Source: JACKII01 sp963807085
Lineage (GTDB): Bacteria; Pseudomonadota; Alphaproteobacteria; Bin95
Direction: 5' to 3'
Length of the DNA: 64,000 nucleotides
Assembly (NCBI GenBank): GCA_963807085.1
Contig: CAWEBB010000026.1
Coordinates: 1 to 64,000 of the forward strand
Part shown: piece by piece, positions 9,161 to 17,837 of the stretch
Layout of the letters: every line of letters starts with the position of its first letter
Numbering within the stretch: the stretch's first letter is position 1
Notes under the pieces: model-generated
Seen by the model: only the letters and a program-made list of their open reading frames with translations
The model's database searches: none
Told to the model about the DNA's origin: nothing
Made by a program: the position numbers and the translations under genes

Positions 9161-10183
9161 TCAGTAAGGCTCTTCCAAGCGCTTTGCCAGTTCTTCGATA
9201 TTGTCCGGCGGCCAGTTCGGAATTTCCATACCCAGATGCAGGCCCATCTGTTCCAGCACCTGCTTGATTTCGGTCAGCGACTTCCGGCCGAAGTTCGGGG
9301 TGCGCAGCATCTCGCCCTCGGTCTTTTGCACCAGATCGCCGATATAGACGATATTGTCGTTCTTCAGGCAATTGGCCGACCGGACCGAGAGTTCGAGCTC
9401 GTCGACCTTGCGCAGCAGATTCTTGTTGAATGGCAGTTCGGTCTGCGGCTCGTGCTCCACGACCGGGCGCGGCTCGTCGAAGTTGATGAACAGCTGCAAC
9501 TGATCCTGCAGGATGCGGGCGGCCACCGCCACCGCATCATCCGGCGTGACCGACCCGTTGGTCTCTACCGTCAGTGACAGCTTGTCATAGTCCGTCACCT
9601 GGCCGACGCGGGTGTTCTCTACCTTGTAGGCCACTTGGCGCACCGGCGAGTAGACCGCGTCCACCGGGATCTCACCGATGGTGGCCTCCTCGCCGCGGTT
9701 GGCGGCCGCCGGCACATAGCCTTTGCCGTTCTCGACCATCATTTCCATATGGACATGCGCGCCCTGGTCGAGCGTGCAGATGACCAGGTCCGGGTCCATC
9801 ACCTCAATGTCGGGGCCGGTCTCGATCATGCCGGCGGTCGCGACCCCGGGGCCGGTAGCATCCAGCGTGACCCGTTTCGGTCCTTCGGCGTGCAAGCGCA
9901 GGCCCATGGCCTTGATGTTGAGCACAATGTCCGTCACGTCTTCCCGGACGCCGGGGATCGACGAGAACTCGTGCAGAACGCCATCGATCCGCACCGTGGT
10001 GACGGCCGCGCCCTGCAGCGAGGAAAGCAGAATGCGCCGCAACGCATTGCCGAGCGTAATGCCGAAACCCCGCTCCAGCGGTTCGGCGACCACGGTCGCG
10101 GTACGGCTCCTGTCCGGGCCCGGCTCGACCTCAAGCTTCGACGGCTTGATCAGATCGGTCCAGTTGTGTTGCATCATCGACAT
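9161..10183 (-). CDS. rpoA: DNA-directed RNA polymerase subunit alpha
   Basis: A 340-residue alpha subunit. The N-terminal assembly domain has GFGITLGNALRRILLSSLQG, used for dimerisation and beta/beta' binding. The C-terminal domain has NCLKNDNIVYIGDL and the helix-hairpin-helix NFGRKSLTEIKQVL, which contacts UP elements and activators. The frame is intact and the length normal. It lies between rpsK and rplQ in the standard alpha-operon order. The beta and beta' genes are not in this window. Confidence 0.99.
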   Translation of the reverse strand: MSMMQHNWTDLIKPSKLEVEPGPDRSRTATVVAEPLERGFGITLGNALRRILLSSLQGAAVTTVRIDGVLHEFSSIPGVREDVTDIVLNIKAMGLRLHAEGPKRVTLDATGPGVATAGMIETGPDIEVMDPDLVICTLDQGAHVHMEMMVENGKGYVPAAANRGEEATIGEIPVDAVYSPVRQVAYKVENTRVGQVTDYDKLSLTVETNGSVTPDDAVAVAARILQDQLQLFINFDEPRPVVEHEPQTELPFNKNLLRKVDELELSVRSANCLKNDNIVYIGDLVQKTEGEMLRTPNFGRKSLTEIKQVLEQMGLHLGMEIPNWPPDNIEELAKRLEEPY

Positions 10184-10266
10184 ATAATGACCTATTCCTT
10201 GCTGCGGCTTGCCGCGTGGATCTCTGCCCGCGCGGCCAGCGAGTCCAACATGGCGACAGGTGCGTA

Positions 10267-10659
10267 TTAGACGCGGCGGCGTTTGCGGGGACGGCAGCCA
10301 TTATGCGGGATCGGCGTCACGTCGCGGATCGCGGTGATGACGAATCCGGCGGCTTGCAAGGCACGCAATGCCAACTCGCGGCCCGAGCCAGGGCCACGCA
10401 CGTTCACCTCCAACGTTTTCATGCCGTGTTCTTGCGCCTTGCGCGCGGCGTCTTCGGCGGCCACCTGGGCCGCGAAGGGCGTCGATTTGCGCGAGCCCTT
10501 GAAACCCTGCCCACCGGACGAGGACCAGGAGATTGTGTTGCCCTGCACGTCCGTTATGGTGATGAGGGTGTTGTTAAACGTAGAGTTTACGTGAGCAACA
10601 CCCGATGAAATATTTTTTCGCTCGCTGCGGCGAACGCGAGTCGTCGTCTGACGGGCCAT
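10267..10659 (-). CDS. rpsK: 30S ribosomal protein S11
   Basis: A 130-residue S11 of the 30S platform. Diagnostic stretches are GVAHVNSTFNNTLITITD, SSGGQGFKGSRKSTPFAAQ, VNVRGPGSGRE and the basic C-terminus NGCRPRKRRRV. It is intact, 18 nt after rpsM. There is an 83-nt spacer before rpoA, longer than elsewhere in the operon. Confidence 0.98.
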   Translation of the reverse strand: MARQTTTRVRRSERKNISSGVAHVNSTFNNTLITITDVQGNTISWSSSGGQGFKGSRKSTPFAAQVAAEDAARKAQEHGMKTLEVNVRGPGSGRELALRALQAAGFVITAIRDVTPIPHNGCRPRKRRRV

Positions 10660-10677
10660 CTTTGATCGGATTCCGTT

Positions 10678-11046
10678 CTATTTCTTTTTTCCGGCAATTG
10701 CACGGGCCTTACCCTTGCGGGTGCGGGCGTTGGTATGGGTACGTTGTCCGCGGACCGGTAGGTTGCGGCGATGACGCAAACCGCGATAGCAGGCCATGTC
10801 CATCAGGCGTTTGATCGCCATGGCCCGTTCGCGGCGCAAATCGCCTTCCACCATCACATCGGAATCGATGGTTTCGCGGATGCGCATAACTTCATCCTCG
10901 GTCAACTCGTTCACCCGGCGATCGGGCGGCAAGTCCAGCTTGTCGCAGATCCGTTGCGATGTGTGACGGCCGATGCCGTGGATGTAGGTCAGCGCGATCA
11001 ATACGCGCTTATTTGTTGGTATATTGACGCCGGCGATACGCGCCAC
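10678..11046 (-). CDS. rpsM: 30S ribosomal protein S13
   Basis: A 122-residue S13 at the head of the 30S subunit, contacting the P-site tRNA and bridge B1. It begins MARIAGVNIPTNKRVLIALT and has the usual YRGLRHRRNLPVRGQRTHTN block and a lysine-rich tail ending AGKKK. It is the first gene of the alpha operon here, with a strong sigma70-type promoter about 70 nt upstream. AAGGAGG-like sequence lies 9-14 nt before its start. Confidence 0.98.
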   Translation of the reverse strand: MARIAGVNIPTNKRVLIALTYIHGIGRHTSQRICDKLDLPPDRRVNELTEDEVMRIRETIDSDVMVEGDLRRERAMAIKRLMDMACYRGLRHRRNLPVRGQRTHTNARTRKGKARAIAGKKK

Positions 11047-11114
11047 GAGATTTCCTCCTTGGGATCCAAAGACAACAGTGCGACCACCGAACCAAAATAT
11101 CGGCGAAGTGGCGC

Positions 11115-11142
11115 ACTATATGGGTCAGCGCGCCTCTGTCAA
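11115..11142 (-). promoter_or_regulatory. sigma70-type promoter of the alpha operon
   Basis: Read on the minus strand, a perfect -35 box TTGACA (11142-11137) and a near-consensus -10 box TATAGT (11120-11115) are separated by 16 nt. It lies in the only sizeable gap (155 nt) of the ribosomal block, between adk and rpsM. The predicted leader before rpsM is about 60 nt. This suggests rpsM-rpsK-rpoA-rplQ can be transcribed independently of the secY-adk transcript. Confidence 0.7.
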
Positions 11143-11201
11143 CGCGCTGCGCGGTTTTTCACTGATTGAGACCATCCGCCGCAACAAGAAGTCGCAACGG
11201 C

Positions 11202-11777
11202 TCAAGCCAATCCTAGCGCTTTCTCCAATTCCGCCGTCACCGTTTCGATCGGGGCCATGCCGTCGATCCGGGTCAGCATTCCCTTACTGTCATAGTACGG
11301 CACGATCGGCGCCGTCTGTTCGTGATAGACGGCGATGCGATTGGCGAGCGTCTGCGCATTGTCATCCGCCCGTTCGCCGCCGCTTTCCGCTACCCGCTTC
11401 TGGACGCGTTCCAGCAAAATGCCCTCGTCAACCGTCAACTCGACCACGGCGTCCAATTTGCGCCCCTTTTCGGCGAGCATCTCGTCCAGCGCCCGCGCCT
11501 GCGCCGTGGTACGCGGAAAGCCATCCAAAATGACACCGTTTCGCGCCGCATCCGGCTCGTCCAGCCGTTCGGAGATGATCTGGATCACCACCTCGTCTGA
11601 CACCAGGTCGCCGGCTTCCATAATCGCCTTGGCCTTCCGGCCAATGTCGCTGCCGGATGCGACGGCGGCGCGCAACATGTCTCCCGTAGAGAGCTGCACC
11701 AAGCCGTGCCGGTCCTGCAAGCGTTGGGCTTGTGTCCCCTTCCCCGCCCCTGGCGGACCCAGCAGAATGATGTTCAT
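11202..11777 (-). CDS. adk: Adenylate kinase (short form)
   Basis: Interconverts ATP + AMP and 2 ADP. It begins MNIILLGPPGAGKGTQAQ with the P-loop GPPGAGKGT. AMP-binding elements are STGDMLRAA and DGFPRTTAQA. The LID is the short form with no zinc-binding cysteines, as in other 191-residue alphaproteobacterial enzymes. I chose the ATG at 11777, which overlaps the secY stop (ATGA); a longer upstream frame reaching 12203 is a secY shadow. Following secY directly is the classic arrangement. Confidence 0.97.
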   Translation of the reverse strand: MNIILLGPPGAGKGTQAQRLQDRHGLVQLSTGDMLRAAVASGSDIGRKAKAIMEAGDLVSDEVVIQIISERLDEPDAARNGVILDGFPRTTAQARALDEMLAEKGRKLDAVVELTVDEGILLERVQKRVAESGGERADDNAQTLANRIAVYHEQTAPIVPYYDSKGMLTRIDGMAPIETVTAELEKALGLA

Positions 11778-13117
11778 CGGCGGCGCCCCTTTAGCTTCGA
11801 TTTCTTGATCAAGCCCTCGTACTGATGCGCCAACAGGTGAGACTGGATTTGGGCGACCGTATCCATCGTCACGCTGACGACGATCAAGAGGCTTGTTCCG
11901 CCGAAGTAGAACGGTACCGAGTACTGCGTGATCAGCAACTCCGGCAACAGACAGACCGCCGCGAGATAGGCCGCGCCAACCACCGTGAGGCGGGTCAGGA
12001 CATAGTCTAAATATTCCGCAGTATTCTTGCCGGGGCGGATGCCGGGAATATAGCCGCCATAGCGTTTCAGATTGTCTGCTGTCTCCTCCGGATTGAAGAC
12101 AATTGCCGTGTAGAAGAAACAGAAAAACACGATCATGCCGATATAGAAGGCCAGATAGAGCGGCTGTCCGTGCCCCATATAGGCCGAGACCAGGTTCAGC
12201 CATTCCGAATCCGACTGGCCCCCGAAATTCGCGATAGTGACCGGCATCAGCAACAGCGAACTGGCGAAGATCGGCGGGATCACGCCGGCGGTGTTCAGCT
12301 TCAGCGGCAGATGAGAGCTGTCACCCCCGTACATTTTGTTGCCGACCTGGCGCTTTGGATACTGGACGATCAGGCGGCGCTGGGCGCGTTCCATGAACAC
12401 GATGCCGGCGACAACGGCGATCGCCATCACCAGGAACAGCACGATCACGCCAGCCGAGAGTGCGCCGGTGCGGGACAGTTCGAACATGCTGGCGAGCGCG
12501 GTCGGCAGGTTCGCGACGATGCCGGCAAAAATGATCAGCGAAATGCCGTTGCCGATGCCGCGGGCCGTGATCTGCTCGCCCAGCCACATCAGGAACATGG
12601 TGCCGCCGACAATGGTGATGACGGTCGTGATGCGGAAAAACATGCCCGGATCCAGAACCGCGCCGCCGCTGGGGCCACGCATGCCTTCGACGCCGACCGC
12701 CAGACCATAGGCCTGTACGGCCGCCAGCAGCACCGTCCCATACCGGGTGTATTGGTTGATTTTTTTGCGCCCGGTCTCGCCCTCTTTCTTCAGCGCTTCC
12801 AGCTTCGGAGAAACGGCAGTGAGCAACTGCATGATGATCGAGGCCGAAATGTACGGCATGATGTTGAGCGCGAAAATCGTCATGCGGCCCAGCGCACCGC
12901 CGGAGAACATGTCGAACATGCCCAGCAAACCGCCCGCCTGGCTGTCGAAAATCTCCGACAGCACGGCGGCGTCGATACCCGGAATCGGGATATACGTGCC
13001 CAGCCGGTAAACGATCAGCGCGCCCAGCGTAAACCAGATCCGCTGTTTCAACTCAGTCGCCTTGGAAAAGGCGCCGAAGTTTACGTTGCTAGCTAGGCGC
13101 TCTGCGGCGGAGACCAT
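11774..13117 (-). CDS. secY: Protein translocase subunit SecY
   Basis: A 447-residue channel subunit of the SecYEG translocon with ten transmembrane segments. Recognisable are RIWFTLGALIVYRLGTYIPI in helix 1, IMPYISASIIMQLL in the plug/helix 2 region, the cytosolic loop with ERAQRRLIVQYPKRQ, and GIRPGKNTAEYLDYVL late in the protein. It overlaps adk by four bases and follows rplO by 47 nt, as in other spc operons. Confidence 0.98.
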   Translation of the reverse strand: MVSAAERLASNVNFGAFSKATELKQRIWFTLGALIVYRLGTYIPIPGIDAAVLSEIFDSQAGGLLGMFDMFSGGALGRMTIFALNIMPYISASIIMQLLTAVSPKLEALKKEGETGRKKINQYTRYGTVLLAAVQAYGLAVGVEGMRGPSGGAVLDPGMFFRITTVITIVGGTMFLMWLGEQITARGIGNGISLIIFAGIVANLPTALASMFELSRTGALSAGVIVLFLVMAIAVVAGIVFMERAQRRLIVQYPKRQVGNKMYGGDSSHLPLKLNTAGVIPPIFASSLLLMPVTIANFGGQSDSEWLNLVSAYMGHGQPLYLAFYIGMIVFFCFFYTAIVFNPEETADNLKRYGGYIPGIRPGKNTAEYLDYVLTRLTVVGAAYLAAVCLLPELLITQYSVPFYFGGTSLLIVVSVTMDTVAQIQSHLLAHQYEGLIKKSKLKGRRR

Positions 13118-13164
13118 GCTTGTGCCTCAATTCTCGGACGGGCCGGGTAAGCGTGCGGGCAGCC

Positions 13165-13650
13165 TTACTCGGCAGACGCGGCAGGAGCGGCCAACGTGAC
13201 GCTGCCGCCGGCTTTCTCTACCGCGGCAACCGCCGGGCGGGAGCCGCTGTCGACCGAGATATTGACCTGCGCAGACAGCGTTCCATTGGCCAACAGGCGG
13301 ATTGGCCCGCCGTTCCTGCGCACCAGACCGGCCGCGGCCAGCGCATCCCGGTCGATCGCGACATTGGCATCCAGCTTGCCGGCATCGATCACCTTTTGCA
13401 GGCGGCCGACATTGACCAACTGATAGCTGACCTTGTTGCGCGGGTTGAAGCCGCGCCGCGGCATGCGGCGATAGATCGGCATCTGGCCGCCTTCGAAGCC
13501 ATTGATGGTGACACCGGAGCGCGCCTTCTGGCCCTTCTGCCCGCGGGTCGACGTCTTCCCCATGCCGGAGCCGATGCCCCGGCCGACCCGTGCCCGCTTC
13601 TTGCGCGCGCCAGGCTTGTCGCTGATTTCGTTCAAACGCATGCGATGCAT
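13165..13650 (-). CDS. rplO: 50S ribosomal protein L15
   Basis: A 161-residue L15, an early-assembly protein of the 50S core. It has the conserved KKRARVGRGIGSGMGKTSTRG and KGQKARSG segments and the GGQMPIYRRMPRRGF loop. The start gives MHRMRLNEISDKPGA; an internal methionine three codons later (MRLNEI) is an equally good start. It is followed by secY. Confidence 0.97.
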   Translation of the reverse strand: MHRMRLNEISDKPGARKKRARVGRGIGSGMGKTSTRGQKGQKARSGVTINGFEGGQMPIYRRMPRRGFNPRNKVSYQLVNVGRLQKVIDAGKLDANVAIDRDALAAAGLVRRNGGPIRLLANGTLSAQVNISVDSGSRPAVAAVEKAGGSVTLAAPAASAE

Positions 13651-13687
13651 CCCTGATATCGGACCTCGGTGCCGGCGGCGCCCGGGC

Positions 13688-13879
13688 TCAAGATACCTCT
13701 TCGACTTTCACCATATGGTGCACTTTGCGCAGCATGCCGCGAATTGCCGGAGTATCTTCCAGAACGCGGCTGCTGTTCATTTTGTTCAGCCCCAGGCCCA
13801 CCAGGGTCTGGCGCTGATCTGCTGGCCGGCGGCTCGGGCTTCCGGTCTGCGTTACCTTAAGGCGTCTGGTCTCTGCCAT
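13688..13879 (-). CDS. rpmD: 50S ribosomal protein L30
   Basis: A 63-residue L30 with the conserved KVTQTGSPSRRPADQRQTL start and the LGLNKMNSSRVLEDTPAIRGM core, ending in HHMVKVEEVS. The true start is the ATG at 13879, four bases after the rpsE stop. A longer in-frame frame running back to 14005 is shadow inside rpsE. Confidence 0.97.
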   Translation of the reverse strand: MAETRRLKVTQTGSPSRRPADQRQTLVGLGLNKMNSSRVLEDTPAIRGMLRKVHHMVKVEEVS

Positions 13880-13883
13880 CGGC

Positions 13884-14495
13884 CTACTCCTCCTGGCTCG
13901 AGGCGGCGGAATGCTCGCCCGCACCGTCGCTGGCCGAATCGTCGTTCGCGGGCACATCGTCACCGCGGTTGCGGCGGCCCAATACGTCTGCCACCTTCTT
14001 GCCACGACGCGCCGCCACCATGCGCGGCGACTGGATATGTTGCAATGCGTCGAATGTCGCCTTCACCATATTGTGCGGGTTCGAGGTGCCCGTGGACTTG
14101 GCCACCACATCGTGCACGCCCAGCGCTTCAAAGACGGCACGCATCGGGCCGCCGGCGATAACGCCCGTACCGGCTGGCGCTGCCCGCATCACCACCTTAC
14201 CCGCGCCGAAATGACCCTTGATATCGTGGTGCAAGGTCCGGCCTTCGCGCAACGGCACCCGGATCATCTGGCGCTTGGCCTGCTCGCCCGCCTTGCGGAT
14301 GGCTTCCGGCACTTCGCGCGCCTTGCCAGCGCCGTAGCCAACCCGGCCGTTGCCGTCACCCAGTATCACCAATGCGGCGAAACCGAACCGCTTGCCGCCC
14401 TTCACCACCTTGGCGACGCGGTTGATGAACACCAGCTTCTCGATGAATTCCGGCTCTTCCCGTTCCCGGCGATCGCCGCGAGGTCCTCTTGCCAT
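13884..14495 (-). CDS. rpsE: 30S ribosomal protein S5
   Basis: A 203-residue S5 that guards decoding accuracy at the mRNA entry side. The double-stranded RNA-binding-like domain (LVFINRVAKVVKGGKRFGF) and the second domain (APAGTGVIAGGPMRAV) are complete. After about residue 170 there is an unusual 33-residue low-complexity tail rich in D, N, S, A and E. The tail is absent from short S5 proteins and resembles tails on neighbouring L16, L3 and L17. Confidence 0.97.
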   Translation of the reverse strand: MARGPRGDRREREEPEFIEKLVFINRVAKVVKGGKRFGFAALVILGDGNGRVGYGAGKAREVPEAIRKAGEQAKRQMIRVPLREGRTLHHDIKGHFGAGKVVMRAAPAGTGVIAGGPMRAVFEALGVHDVVAKSTGTSNPHNMVKATFDALQHIQSPRMVAARRGKKVADVLGRRNRGDDVPANDDSASDGAGEHSAASSQEE

Positions 14496-14507
14496 GCTAC
14501 GATCTCC

Positions 14508-14870
14508 CTAGAACGACAGGCCGGCTTCGCGCGCGGCATCCGCCAACGCCTTCACCCGGCCATGATAACGATAGGCGCCGCGGTCAAAGACCACGGTGTT
14601 GACGCCGGCGTCCAGCGCGCGCGCGGCCACCATCTTGCCCACTTCGGCAGCGGCGGCCACATCGGCGCCCGACTCGAGTTTCCCGCGCAGGTCTTTATCG
14701 ACCGTGGACGCCGCAGCCACTGTCTTGCCGGCCGTATCGTCGATCACCTGGGCATAGATATGCTTGCCGGATCGGAACACCGACAGCCGCGCCCGGTCGC
14801 CCGCCCGCTTTCTCAGCGCGAGCCGCACACGACGGCGGCGGCGCTCTATTTGCTGTTGAGCCTTCTGCAT
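14508..14870 (-). CDS. rplR: 50S ribosomal protein L18
   Basis: A 120-residue L18 that binds 5S rRNA. Conserved features are the basic N-terminus RRRRRVRLALRK, RLSVFRSGKHIYAQVIDD, and the C-terminal FDRGAYRYHGRVKALADAAR. Complete, two nt after the rplF stop. Confidence 0.97.
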   Translation of the reverse strand: MQKAQQQIERRRRRVRLALRKRAGDRARLSVFRSGKHIYAQVIDDTAGKTVAAASTVDKDLRGKLESGADVAAAAEVGKMVAARALDAGVNTVVFDRGAYRYHGRVKALADAAREAGLSF

Positions 14871-14872
14871 GG

Positions 14873-15406
14873 CTATTTCTTCTTGCCTTCTTTGCGGAAG
14901 ATATACTCACCCTCGTACTTGATGCCCTTGCCCTTGTAGGGCTCCGGCGGACGCCAAGCGCGGATCTCCGATGCGACCTGGCCGACCTTTTGCTTGTCGC
15001 GCCCGGAAATGGCAATGAAGGTAGGGCGTTCGCATTTGACGTCGATGCCGTCCGGAATCGGATAGATAACGTCATGGCTGTAGCCGACCTGCAACCGCAA
15101 ATCCTTGCCCTGGACCGCGGCCCGAAAGCCGACGCCGTTGATTTCCAGGTTCTTGGTCCAGCCTTCGGAGACACCGTGAATGACGTTCGCGGCCTGGGCG
15201 CGGAAGGTGCCCCACATGGCGCGAGCGCGCTGATGGTTGCTCCGCGGTTTGATATGAAGTTCGTTGTCCTCGATCAGGCCCTCCACGTCTTCGTGGAGCA
15301 CGAGCGAGAGTTCACCCAACTTCCCCTTGGCCTTCAGCAAGGTGCCTTCGACCGTCACCTCGGTGCCGGCGGGAATCGGGATCGGATTTTTGCCTATGCG
15401 TGACAT
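14873..15406 (-). CDS. rplF: 50S ribosomal protein L6
   Basis: A 177-residue L6 near the factor-binding site of the 50S subunit. It begins MSRIGKNPIPIPAGTEV and contains two related L6 domains. The second holds the conserved SRDKQKVGQVASEIRAWRPP block and GKGIKYEGEYIFRKEGKKK at the end. Complete, 12 nt after rpsH. Confidence 0.98.
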   Translation of the reverse strand: MSRIGKNPIPIPAGTEVTVEGTLLKAKGKLGELSLVLHEDVEGLIEDNELHIKPRSNHQRARAMWGTFRAQAANVIHGVSEGWTKNLEINGVGFRAAVQGKDLRLQVGYSHDVIYPIPDGIDVKCERPTFIAISGRDKQKVGQVASEIRAWRPPEPYKGKGIKYEGEYIFRKEGKKK

Positions 15407-15418
15407 GCCTCGTTCCCC

Positions 15419-15817
15419 TTAAAACACTTCGCAGAGGACTTCGCCGCCGACATTCAGCGCACGCGCCTCGTGATCGGAGACGACGCCGCGCGGCGTCGAC
15501 AGGATCGAAATTCCCAGCCCACCGCGATTCGGCTTCAGGTCTTTGATCTTGGAATAGACGCGGCGGCCCGGTTTCGACACCCGTTGGATGTTCTGAATGA
15601 CCGGCGAACCTTCGTCGTACTTCAGTTCGATCGTCAGTTCTGCAATACCGGCGCGCACGTCCGCCTCGGAGTACCCGCGAATATAGCCTTCGCGCTGCAG
15701 CACTTCGAGCACGTTTACCCGCAGCTTCGAACGCGGGGACTTGACCGTCGGCAGACCCCGGGACTGTCCATTCCGGATCCGGGTCAGCATATCGGCCAAA
15801 GGATCGCTTATCGCCAT
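15419..15817 (-). CDS. rpsH: 30S ribosomal protein S8
   Basis: A 132-residue S8 that binds the central domain of 16S rRNA and can repress spc translation in some bacteria. It begins MAISDPLADMLTRIRNGQ and has RVSKPGRRVYSKIKDL and GLGISILSTPRGVVSDHEAR. Complete, 18 nt after rpsN. Confidence 0.98.
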   Translation of the reverse strand: MAISDPLADMLTRIRNGQSRGLPTVKSPRSKLRVNVLEVLQREGYIRGYSEADVRAGIAELTIELKYDEGSPVIQNIQRVSKPGRRVYSKIKDLKPNRGGLGISILSTPRGVVSDHEARALNVGGEVLCEVF

Positions 15818-15835
15818 GCGTGTCGCTCCTCTGCC

Positions 15836-16141
15836 TTACCAGCTCGACTTGGTCACGCCCGGCGCACTGCCGAACTGTGCCATGTCGCGCAAAGCGATCC
15901 GGGAAAGGCCGAATTTCCGATAGTACCCCCGCGGCCGGCCGGTCAGGCGGCAGCGGTTGCGGATCCGGTTCTTGGCGCTGTTACGGGGCAATTCCGCCAG
16001 CTTCAACTGCGCCATGAACCGTTCTTCCGGCGGCAATTCCTTGTCCATGATCGTCTGTTTCAGCTCGGCACGCTTGTCCGCGTACTTGGCCGCCAGACGG
16101 CGGCGCTTTTTGTTCTTCTCAACGGCACTGACTTTTGCCAT
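15836..16141 (-). CDS. rpsN: 30S ribosomal protein S14 (zinc-free type)
   Basis: A 101-residue S14 of the long, C-minus form. There is no CxxC pair, so it needs no zinc. The C-terminal NRCRLTGRPRGYYRKFGLSR and the final GVTKSSW are diagnostic. It lies 12 nt after the rplE stop in standard order. Confidence 0.98.
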   Translation of the reverse strand: MAKVSAVEKNKKRRRLAAKYADKRAELKQTIMDKELPPEERFMAQLKLAELPRNSAKNRIRNRCRLTGRPRGYYRKFGLSRIALRDMAQFGSAPGVTKSSW

Positions 16142-16153
16142 TCCGCTGTCCTC

Positions 16154-16702
16154 CTAGGCCTGGCTGACGAACGGCATTTTGAACCCGGCCAGAAGCGCAC
16201 GCGCTTCATCGTCGGTCGGTGCCGTCGTGCAAATCGTGATGTTCATGCCCCGGATTTCATCGATCTTGTCGTAGTCGATCTCCGGGAAGGTGAGCTGCTC
16301 GCGCAGGCCCATATTGTAATTCCCCCGGCGGTCGAAACCCTTTGGCGACAGGCCGCGGAAGTCGCGCACCCGCGGCAAGGCAATCGTCACCAGACGGTCC
16401 ATGAACTCGTACATCTGGTTCCGGCGCAGCGTCACCTTGCAGCCGATCGGCATGCCTTCGCGCAGCTTGAAGCCGGCGATGGAGCGGCTCGCCTTGGTGA
16501 CAACCGGTTTCTGTCCGCTGATCAGCATCATGTCGTTGACCGCGGAGTCGACCTTTTTCGAGTCCGCCACCGCCTCGCCGACGCCCATATTCAGGACGAT
16601 CTTATCGAGCTTCGGGATCTGATGCACATTCTTGTAGCCAAACTGCTCCTGCAAGGCCGGCCGGATCGTGCTGAGATACGTATCGTACAGGCGTGTCGCC
16701 AT
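16154..16702 (-). CDS. rplE: 50S ribosomal protein L5
   Basis: A 182-residue L5, the 5S rRNA-binding protein that also contacts P-site tRNA. Conserved blocks are IPKLDKIVLNMGVGEAV, GQKPVVTKASRSIAGFKLREG and LPRVRDFRGLSPKGFD, ending with GLREQLTFPEIDYDK and the MNITI stretch. Complete. Confidence 0.98.
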   Translation of the reverse strand: MATRLYDTYLSTIRPALQEQFGYKNVHQIPKLDKIVLNMGVGEAVADSKKVDSAVNDMMLISGQKPVVTKASRSIAGFKLREGMPIGCKVTLRRNQMYEFMDRLVTIALPRVRDFRGLSPKGFDRRGNYNMGLREQLTFPEIDYDKIDEIRGMNITICTTAPTDDEARALLAGFKMPFVSQA

Positions 16703-16717
16703 GGTTATCGCTCCCCC

Positions 16718-17030
16718 TTAATCGATCTGCTCGCCGGAGCGCTTGGCGAACCGGATCTTGCGGCCGTCCTCCAACACTCGGAAGCCGATCCGGGTGGCCT
16801 GCTTCGAAATCGGCATCCAGATGGGCGACGTTCGAGAGATGGATTGAGGCTTCCCGGTCCTGGATGCCGCCCGGATCGCCCATGCGCGGCTTCACATGGC
16901 GCTTGACCATGTTCACGCCCTGCACCAGCACGCGGTTTTCGGCGGGCATGACGCGCAAAACCTCGCCCGTCCGGCCCTTGTCCTTGCCCGTCGTCACGAT
17001 GACGGTATCGCCCTTGCGAATACGCTGCAT
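16718..17030 (-). CDS. rplX: 50S ribosomal protein L24, interrupted by one frameshift
   Basis: L24 starts assembly of the 50S subunit. The frame begins MQRIRKGDTVIVTTGKDKG and is normal through SIHLSNVAHLD. At about 16811-16817 one extra base shifts the frame. Removing one base restores PISKQATRIGFRV and then the usual L24 end, KIRFAKRSGEQID, stopping at 16718-16720. Without correction the frame runs on into rplE. L24 is very important for growth and the missing part is intact in the next frame, so this is most likely a sequence error. Confidence 0.93.
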
Positions 17031-17032
17031 GA

Positions 17033-17401
17033 TTACAGCACCTCCGGTGCCAGGCTGATGATCTTCATAAAGCCTCTCGCCCGCAGTTCGCGCGTCACCG
17101 GCCCGAAGATACGGGTGCCGACCGGCTCGTTATTCTGGCCGATAATGACTGCCGCATTGCGGTCGAAGCGAATGGACGTGCCATCGGGACGATGCACTTC
17201 CTTTGCCGTGCGCACGATCACCGCACGGTGCACGTTGCCTTTTTTCACGCGGCCTCGCGGAATGGCATCTTTCACGGATACGACAATGATGTCCCCGACA
17301 CTGGCGGTTCGGCGGCCGGTGCCGCCCAGGACGCGAATGCACTGTACGCGCTTCGCTCCTGAATTATCCGCAACGTCGAGATTGGTTTCCGTTTGTATCA
17401 T
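17033..17401 (-). CDS. rplN: 50S ribosomal protein L14
   Basis: A 122-residue L14 at the subunit interface (bridge B8) and the RsfS-binding surface. It has MIQTETNLDVADNSGAKRVQ at the start, a GDIIVVSVKDAIPRG core and NEPVGTRIFGPVTRELR near the end. Complete. The gap to rpsQ (112 nt) is unusually long for this operon. Confidence 0.98.
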   Translation of the reverse strand: MIQTETNLDVADNSGAKRVQCIRVLGGTGRRTASVGDIIVVSVKDAIPRGRVKKGNVHRAVIVRTAKEVHRPDGTSIRFDRNAAVIIGQNNEPVGTRIFGPVTRELRARGFMKIISLAPEVL

Positions 17402-17513
17402 GGACCTGATCTCCTCTTACCGGCCGCAGCCGCCACGGCTGCCCCGGCATTTCTCTTCCTGAACGGCGCCTAAACGCCCCATACTCTCTAAAATCCGCTC
17501 CATCGCGTCGGGC

Positions 17514-17804
17514 TTAGGCGCCAGGCGTGACATCGCCCCCTTCGGCCTCACCGCGCGAAATCACGCCCATGGCGACCCGTTCAATCGCCATCCAGCGTTT
17601 TTGCTTGGAGAGCGGGCGGCATTCTTCGATCCGCACCATATCGCCTTGGCGGTATCGATTGCCCTCATCATGCGCCATGAATTTCTTCGAACGCGTGATG
17701 AATTTCTTGTAGAGCGGGTGCATGACCCGGCGATCCACCCTGACGACAATGGTCTTGTCACCTTTGTCGCTGACCACCAGGCCCTGAAGGATAGTTTTTG
17801 GCAT
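17514..17804 (-). CDS. rpsQ: 30S ribosomal protein S17
   Basis: A 96-residue S17 that binds the 5' domain of 16S rRNA. The OB-fold core MPKTILQGLVVSDKGDKTIVV and the HDEGNRYRQGDMVRIEECRP block are typical. The 10-15 C-terminal residues (RGEAEGGDVTPGA) extend beyond the usual end. The next gene upstream, rpmC, is 33 nt away. Confidence 0.97.
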   Translation of the reverse strand: MPKTILQGLVVSDKGDKTIVVRVDRRVMHPLYKKFITRSKKFMAHDEGNRYRQGDMVRIEECRPLSKQKRWMAIERVAMGVISRGEAEGGDVTPGA

Positions 17805-17837
17805 TCGTTCTCAATCGTCCTTGTAAGCGCCCGCAGC

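Noticed and set aside
12170..13096. 308-codon plus-strand frame opposite secY
   Set aside because: Shadow of a clearly recognisable secY; low-complexity H/R/Q composition.
15470..16906. 478-codon plus-strand frame across rpsH, rpsN, rplE and rplX
   Set aside because: It covers four conserved ribosomal genes on the other strand, so it cannot be real.
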